The position numbers and the translations under genes are program-made. Positions 58,905-64,000 of a DNA stretch of 64,000 nt are shown one piece after another; within the stretch, counting starts at the first letter, position 1; each line of letters starts with the position of its first letter. This DNA is from Lumbricus terrestris (taxonomy: Eukaryota > Annelida > Clitellata > Crassiclitellata > Lumbricidae), in the NCBI GenBank assembly GCA_949752735.1, contig OX457037.1, forward strand, positions 65,853,915-65,917,914, in the 5' to 3' direction. Under the pieces are notes generated by a model. That model saw only the letters and a list, made by a program, of their open reading frames with translations. It had not been told where the DNA came from and ran no database searches.

Positions 58905-58914
58905 CGACTGAAAA
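58878..58914 (+). terminator. Inverted repeat across the fibre 1 stop codon
   Basis: TTTTCAGTCGC (58878-58888) and GCGACTGAAAA (58904-58914) form 11-bp perfect arms around a 15-base loop. A 3'-end processing or termination role is inferred from position only. Confidence 0.5.
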
Positions 58915-58930
58915 ATAATAATCTTAATTA

Positions 58931-58939
58931 TATAAAATG
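58931..58939 (+). promoter_or_regulatory. TATAAAATG start-codon box, fibre 2
   Basis: ATTATATAAAATG with the ATG at 58937. Confidence 0.6.
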
Positions 58940-59536
58940 CCTGTAAACATATTTGGACAAATGGAAGGTGCATCAGCGGCGCGAGTAATATCAGGCGGTG
59001 TCACATCAACCCAAGCCAACAATACTTTTCTAAGACGAGATGGAGCGAACGCAGCGACTGGGGATATCGATTTGGGTTCTAACAAGCTGATTAATGTAAT
59101 GGATCCTACTGATCTTCAAGATGTAGCCACTAAGAATTACGTCGATGCTAATAAACTTTCAAAGAGTGGAGATTTGTTACTTTCGTCTTCTTCCGATCCG
59201 AATGTGGCTGGGAATATGGGATGTAGTGATACTCGAGAAGGGCAGCGTTTTAATTTGCTCCTCGGTAATAACGAAAATAGGATTACTTTGGCTAATTACA
59301 GCGAAAATCCTGTATTGCTACAAACGGCCCATGGATTACGTATTCGACTAAATAATGAAGAAGTTATCCGTATCGACAAAACTAACAGAGACCCAGCTGG
59401 GAGAATAGTTGTGCATAAAAACATCGATATGGATGGGCAACGAATCACTGGTCTAACTGAACCCGTCGAGAATAGTCACGCTGTTACGAAAAGGTACTTG
59501 GATACAACTGCATTTGGTCCGACGTTTAGTGTTTAT
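58937..59536 (+). pseudogene. Fibre-like protein 2, N-terminal part (split by a hAT element)
   Basis: 200 codons before the insertion. The first about 30 residues copy fibre 1 (MPVNIFGQMEGASA), then come two shaft-like units (DGANAATGDIDLGSNKLINV and INMDGQRITGL-type: KNIDMDGQRITGLTEPVENS) and a roughly 80-residue middle region (LLLSSSSDPNVAG to RIVVHKN) that fibre 1 lacks. The frame would run on past 59536 into 62098; instead the transposon supplies TAG. GTGTTTAT at 59529-59536 is the target site. Confidence 0.8.
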
Positions 59537-62089
59537 TAGGGTGTCCCAACAAATATTTTTCTAGAAACTTGAAATGCAGTCCCCCTAAAAAGTTTCCATA
59601 TGGTCCCATAATAACACCTGTAAAGTTTTATGACACTAAAAAAATATTTAGGGGTGGCTCAAGCCGCCCAAATTTAACCCATATTGGCATAATTTGCGCC
59701 TGATGTGTCCAACTTCTAAATGCCTTTATATCCCAATCGTTGATCCTATTATAACAAATTTACTACCCTTGGAAAGCTCGTGAATGGTAGAATTAACAGG
59801 TATTTAACTTTATTGGATACAATGGATATTTTGGGCATAGTCTTATGCTCAAAAAATGCAAAATCGATAAAAATTTGAGATTTTTGAACTTTGGACACAA
59901 TATCAGTGCACACACAACTAATCATTGGGAGTAGTCATTACAAACTCTTGATAATGTAACAAGTCGTGGTTTTAGCTCCTCCATACCTTCATCTGCTTCA
60001 TAGTAAGAAATTCTGAGGGGGCTGTGAGGTTCAACCCCTATTTGTCCTAGGACCACACAGTAAAGTTTTAATTGCACACCCCATGCAGCTACACAACAAA
60101 TCAACGTCTGGACCGTTATTTTTTTACTATTCTCATACTGATCTGCTGATTCTACATCACTGCACTCAAATTGTTCTTCAGTTCTACGTTCTACATTTAT
60201 ACATGTCAACAAGATTGTCACAATTGTGGTTAGAAAACATGTGCCTGTGTTTTTCGACAACCTGTACGAGAAATTGTCTCCGATCTACGTTCTTCGTTAT
60301 CGTTGAGCTGAAATTCTGTGTCAAAGCTGCGTCATGTTTGTTCAGCACAGTCATTTACACAGACCAACGTTATGAAAAATCACACGTGGTCTTATACGAT
60401 TGGCTATCTCGCCACTCTTTCACCGAAAGATCGAGAAAACTATATTTGAACGCAGCATGGTTTGGGAAAAACTTTTAGGAAGAGATAACCCCGTTATTCC
60501 ACATTAATGAGAACTCACTGAAAGAACAGAGAGAATTGCTATCTCTTATATCTTAGGTGCTGGTATACCAAGAATGATGTTGCATCATTTTCAGACTTGT
60601 CATCTAGAGCAGCATTGCCAGAATTATAAAGCTATGGATTAATTCAAAGAGAGCAGTGACTCTACATGAGAACACCGCCTGACTGTAGATGTCAATCACA
60701 AATCTGAGACTTGTTTGGGTTGGATGCCCTGTAATTCACGGTCGTCAACTGTATATGTGATTCGTTTCCATCATAAAGCAATTAGATCTATATTGCCTTA
60801 CCCATCCAACTTGCTCTGTGATGGCAACAGGCTTGCGAAATGCTACCGAATTGTTCAATCCAACCATGAATACCAAGAGTTTTGAAAATTCTTGATAGTC
60901 ATATTTCGAGTATGGCCACGCTAAAGCTGTTCAGTAATGAATTCTTATGATTTGTTAGATGCAGACTGCAGTAGCATTGGTCGAGGGCTTGGTTGATGGT
61001 GAACCAGATTGGAGCATTCATCTTTAAATGGCTTGCAGAGCTTAATTACAGACCATTGATGGACAAATTTTTACCAAGGACACAAAGAATGCACCAGGCA
61101 ACTGGACTTAAAAGATTTCTGTGATGTTAACAAGATGTTACGACTGATGGCTGATGTAGAAGGGTGCAAGGCATTGCAAACTCTATTTAATATGCAGTTA
61201 TTGAAAGCCGTTGTCTCAAAGCATTTGCCAATAATTAGGCCTAATGCATCACACTTTCACGACTTCAAAAGGTTCAAACTGCAACCGTTGATTCCTGTCC
61301 TGGTCCAGAGGCAAGGCCGTAGCTAGGGGGGTGTTTTGGGTGTTTGAACACCCCCCGAAATGGAAAATGTGAAAAATAATATAATGCATTTACAGGTACA
61401 TGATGTAAAAACCATGAAATAAAACCATGAAAACACCCCCCGAAATGGAAAAATGGGAAAAACAGAATGCCGGATGACTAAATAAAAGTCATCAGTTTTT
61501 TTAGGGAGAGAAATTGGTGAGTGAAACACCCCCCGAAATCAAATCCTGGCTACGGCCTTGTCCAGAGGTCAACTTTAGCACACCAACATGTTTGTAGGCT
61601 ACTTCCACCAACTAGAGAAAAATCAGACTGACAATCTGTTAACCTTATTCATTTCTACTCCACTGATGATTGCCATGTGGAGGTAGCGACCTGCAATCCT
61701 AGTGCACGACATTTACATCATTCGTTTGCTCGAGAGCTTAACTGTCGTCCTTATGCTTGAAAAACCTCATTCGCAAATACAATAAGGTTGCATATTTGTA
61801 GATTTTAGTATTTCAGAGCAATTATAAGGTTATTAAACAATACATAAGCACGCTAGTGGGATCAAAGTGTGGACCTCCGAAAATTTCAAACTCATAGGCC
61901 TATATGTCGCACGTATAATTTGTGACAACTTACACATATTATATGTGAGCTTTGAGCGGCCTCTAAATATTTTCAAAATGTCCAGAAATTTGGCAGGTAC
62001 TATCATAGGACCATAAGGAAACTTTTTGGAGGGACTGCATTTCAAGTTTCAAGAAAAATATTTTTCCTGTGCAATCGTGGGACACCCTA
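59537..62089. mobile_element. TAGGG-ended hAT-like element (2,553 bp) in fibre gene 2
   Basis: Ends TAGGGTGTCCCA and its exact reverse complement; further inside, the termini stay complementary (AAATATTTTTCT.GAAACTTGAAATG, then CCTAAAAAGTTTCC / GGAAACTTTTTGG). GTGTTTAT is duplicated at 59529-59536 and 62090-62097. Only short decayed frames lie inside; a minus-strand one at 60260-59922 resembles one in the 29055 element. A MITE is nested at 61311-61560. Confidence 0.95.
61311..61560. mobile_element. Small nested MITE (~250 bp)
   Basis: Left GCAAGGCCGTAGCTAGG, right reversed CAAGGCCGTAGCCAGG. TCCAGAG flanks it at 61304-61310 and 61561-61567 (an eighth base, G, may belong). Three copies of ACACCCCCCGAAAT lie within. 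Confidence 0.8.
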
Positions 62090-62097
62090 GTGTTTAT

Positions 62098-62472
62098 GCC
62101 CCCTTTGCTCAGACTATCCCTGCTAACGTTCCGACACAAGTAAATTTTTCGGGAGTAAGATTCGATCCAGATGATTGTCTCGTCAATTCGAACCGTTTCC
62201 TTCCTAAGAAAGCCGGATGTTATATGGTTACGGTGTGTGTGGAATTTCGCGACAATAGTGCTAGAAATTACGATAATGTTGGCTTGTACAAAAGTGGGGG
62301 AGTGTACATGCCTTTGTCCGTCGGTGGGGGTACGGCTGGATCGTATAATAATGCAACGGGTACTAGCCTAGTTCGATTAACTAATACCGATTACCTCGAG
62401 ATATTTGTTGCTTCGTCTAATACGGTAAATATTTTAGTTCGAGATTTTTCAGTCGCGTACTTACGACCTTGA
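62098..62472 (+). pseudogene. Fibre-like protein 2, C1q/TNF-like C-terminal part
   Basis: Continues fibre 2 in the same frame after the transposon for 124 residues to TGA at 62470-62472. Contains FLPKKAGCYMVTVCVEF, SGGVYMPLSVGG, NTDYLEIFVAS and DFSVAYLRP, each parallel to the corresponding block of fibre 1. The two heads share the scaffold but differ in the loops between strands. Confidence 0.8.
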
Positions 62473-62480
62473 TTTTCTTC

Positions 62481-62508
62481 AATTCAAAACCGAGTTAAGT
62501 TTTGAATT
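62481..62508. terminator. Hairpin between convergent viral genes
   Basis: AATTCAAAAC (62481-62490) and GTTTTGAATT (62499-62508) are perfect 10-bp arms with an 8-base loop, placed in the 40-bp gap between the fibre 2 stop (62472) and the end of the minus-strand gene (62513). A bidirectional 3'-end signal is inferred. Confidence 0.6.
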
Positions 62509-62512
62509 TATA

Positions 62513-62932
62513 CTACGCTTCCTTTTTCTCATGAACTTTAATTTCGTATCTGTTTCTCCATACTCTTCCGTTATAATATAATATTTGCCGAGAGCCTTGT
62601 CCGTGAGCTTTGGCCGCTTTGTATATCGACGAATACTCGATGGTCTCACCCGTTTCCCGGTCTAAGATATCGACTCGTCTCGGGTTGTTTCTGATAGTTT
62701 TCAATCCATCGTATCTACCATCGTCGACTACTTCACCTTCTTTTCGTCGATCTTTCCAATATTCTTGTTGGTATTCTTTTTGCGTTAATAATTTCGGTTT
62801 ACCTACTAATGAGGCGTCGGCTGGAAGCAACCCTTTCTCAATCAGTAGCTCTATCAGTTCTGGTTTGCTGAGATGAGCGGCTCCTCTAATCTTATTCTCT
62901 TTCGCCAACTTTTGCAACTCTGGCAGCTTCAT
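62513..62932 (-). CDS. SAP plus NUMOD1-like DNA-binding protein
   Basis: 139 residues from the ATG at 62932, chosen because it sits in an exact TATAAAATG box (62938-62930); the frame is open further up to 62995 but without a box. Residues 1-36 (MKLPELQKLAKENKIRGAAH, then LSKPELIELLIEKG) form a SAP/Rho-N-like module. The C-terminal region (VDILDRETGETIEYSSIYKA then AKAHGQGSRQILYY and WRNRYEI) resembles NUMOD1, a DNA-binding repeat usually attached to homing endonucleases and found in some large DNA viruses. No nuclease domain is visible. A DNA-binding or packaging role is inference. Confidence 0.6.
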   Translation of the reverse strand: MKLPELQKLAKENKIRGAAHLSKPELIELLIEKGLLPADASLVGKPKLLTQKEYQQEYWKDRRKEGEVVDDGRYDGLKTIRNNPRRVDILDRETGETIEYSSIYKAAKAHGQGSRQILYYNGRVWRNRYEIKVHEKKEA

Positions 62933-62938
62933 TTTATA
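62930..62938 (-). promoter_or_regulatory. TATAAAATG start-codon box, SAP/NUMOD gene
   Basis: Minus-strand TACTATAAAATGAAG; the same nine-base box as the plus-strand genes. Confidence 0.6.
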
Positions 62939-62987
62939 GTACATTATTTCTTTAAACAAGAAACTATTTTTCATTCGTTCAATTGTT

Positions 62988-64000
62988 TCAACCATAAACC
63001 ACGCTCATTTTCTGGCCATCCGATTGAAAGTTGAGTAACTTGTCAGAAATCACCATTGCGTACGCTTCCGTATTAGCCGGCACCGCTGCATTAAAATTAG
63101 CTTTGATCTGAATATCAACTACCGACGACTTCAGACGTTCGGATTGCTTGCTCACGCCAAACACCATAGTTGGAAAAAGAGTTTTAAAGTCCGCTGGTGT
63201 GATATTACTTTGCGTTATCAGTTCGCTCATTCCGTAGAATTTTTCGCTAAACGTGGCCACCTCTCTGTACGCTCGCGAGAATTGTTGATTCGGAAATGAT
63301 AGGTTATAATCAACGGCCGGGTATCGTTCCTGGTTCATCATCACGTACATGTTCTTCAGATCGCAATGATTGAAAATCGATGGATTATGTTCTTGATCAC
63401 CCCCTCGATCGGTTTGAAATCCTACTAAGATATACCTAGGTTTCTCAGGCGATGTCTTAACGCTAAGTCTCCAGCTAAAAGTAGTCGATTGTGGGACTGT
63501 AATAGTATCGCATTGACGGGCTCTGTATGCAACTGGCAGCGATGCCTTCGATTCGATGGTTTTGTACATTTGCATCTTCTCCATATCAGATGGCAAAACG
63601 TGCGGCATAAACCACGAGATTTTGTCTACCCTGACTTTTCCTGCACCCGCAGCAGCGAGTCGAAAAATTGCGTCGTCGTCGGCTTTACGAACAAGAGTTA
63701 GCGTTTGTTTCATACCATAAATAACCTTGTCGTAATCATCACAAAATCCAAAAATATGCCTTAATGGAACGATAAAACTAAACATGCCTCTAACCGTCGG
63801 TTGTCTAATTAGGTACGACTGTCTAACGGCGAAACCTTGATTATCCGCGATAACAGCCGTCGCGGCACTGTCCTTGTACCACAGCTGATTTAAACCTTGA
63901 GCTAGTTGAAAATCATTTGGGTATTTGAGCAATCCGAGCATCGTCGTTGCTTGGCCTGGGTGAAATAATGATTCAATTTCTTGATTCGATAGGGAATACG
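62988..64000 (-). CDS. MCP: Probable major capsid protein, partial (5' end beyond window)
   Basis: At least 337 residues; the frame is open from the window edge to TAA/TAG-type stop at 62988-62990, and the first visible ATG (63941) is unlikely to be the start because coding-like sequence continues upstream of it. The protein is rich in beta-prone segments and contains RGMFSFIVPLRHIFGFCDDY, KVIYGMKQTLTLVRKADDD, DKISWFMPHVLPSDMEK, TFSWRLSVKTSPEKPRYI and VDYNLSFPNQQFSRAYREV. I recognise this as a widespread family in animal genomes next to this polymerase clade, and by size, position and composition it is the best candidate for the jelly-roll capsid protein. It has no enzymatic motif. A structural prediction would be needed to confirm the double jelly roll. 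Confidence 0.5.
   Translation of the reverse strand, partial: YSLSNQEIESLFHPGQATTMLGLLKYPNDFQLAQGLNQLWYKDSAATAVIADNQGFAVRQSYLIRQPTVRGMFSFIVPLRHIFGFCDDYDKVIYGMKQTLTLVRKADDDAIFRLAAAGAGKVRVDKISWFMPHVLPSDMEKMQMYKTIESKASLPVAYRARQCDTITVPQSTTFSWRLSVKTSPEKPRYILVGFQTDRGGDQEHNPSIFNHCDLKNMYVMMNQERYPAVDYNLSFPNQQFSRAYREVATFSEKFYGMSELITQSNITPADFKTLFPTMVFGVSKQSERLKSSVVDIQIKANFNAAVPANTEAYAMVISDKLLNFQSDGQKMSVVYG

Larger units (their letters stand above)
47039..64000 (+). mobile_element. Integrated virus-like element, Polinton/Maverick or adintovirus grade (right end beyond window)
   Basis: A protein-primed-type family B polymerase, an adenovirus-type cysteine protease and a probable capsid gene together indicate a midsize dsDNA virus or Maverick-class element. 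Order on the plus strand: SAP-domain ORF, polymerase, protease, fibre 1, fibre 2; on the minus strand, converging: SAP/NUMOD1-like protein and capsid candidate. I see no retroviral-type integrase or packaging ATPase; they may lie to the right. The left boundary is set provisionally at a CCCTCAGG terminus that follows TTAA (47035-47038). Excluding two later insertions, about 8.5 kb of element sequence is visible. The copy is defective: the polymerase and the second fibre are broken. Confidence 0.8.

Overview
This is a transposon-rich stretch of an animal nuclear genome, most likely a marine invertebrate. Several things point to a eukaryote: consensus splice sites, tRNA-derived SINEs, Ty3/gypsy-type LTR elements, hAT and Tc1/mariner relics, a higher-order satellite and many microsatellites. 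The palindromic word AGGCCTA recurs across unrelated parts of the window and looks like a genome-wide signature. I would guess an echinoderm, hemichordate or similar animal, but the sequence does not prove a species. I see no complete conventional host gene with a full exon set.

Layout. (1) 1-6.6 kb: microsatellites and a satellite of about 600-bp units carrying (ATT)n tracts. (2) 6.8-14.0 kb: a minus-strand LTR retrotransposon with no recognisable gag or pol; its 3' LTR is split by a hAT element whose empty site survives in the other LTR. (3) 14-18.7 kb: transposon relics and short tandem arrays. (4) 18.9-42.4 kb: a four-copy segmental duplication, each unit holding a terminal exon for an NHL-like beta-propeller protein (two copies open, two broken). 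Units are interrupted by hAT-type, foldback and telomere-repeat-bearing elements; unit-to-unit comparison gives clean 8-bp target duplications. (5) 42.4-47.0 kb: a SINE, microsatellites and two hAT elements. (6) 47.0 kb to the window edge: a virus-like element of the Polinton/Maverick or adintovirus grade, running off the right edge.

The virus-like element encodes a SAP-domain protein that reads (through one stop) into a type-B DNA polymerase with an internal endonuclease-VII-like zinc module, an adenovirus-type cysteine protease, two paralogous fibre-like proteins with C1q/TNF-like C-termini, a SAP plus NUMOD1-like DNA-binding protein and a probable major capsid protein. Replication genes and fibres lie on the plus strand and converge on the minus-strand SAP/NUMOD and capsid genes. 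Nearly every gene starts at a TATAAAATG box in which the ATG is the start codon, suggesting a virus-encoded transcription programme. The copy is inactivated: the polymerase has a stop, a homopolymer frameshift, a CGA-to-TGA type nonsense and a 5.95-kb LTR retrotransposon insertion; the second fibre gene is split by a 2.55-kb hAT element.

The LTR retrotransposon in the polymerase gene is itself notable. Its 1,280-bp LTRs look identical (recent insertion), yet its single 894-codon ORF has lost reverse transcriptase, RNase H and the integrase core while staying in frame.
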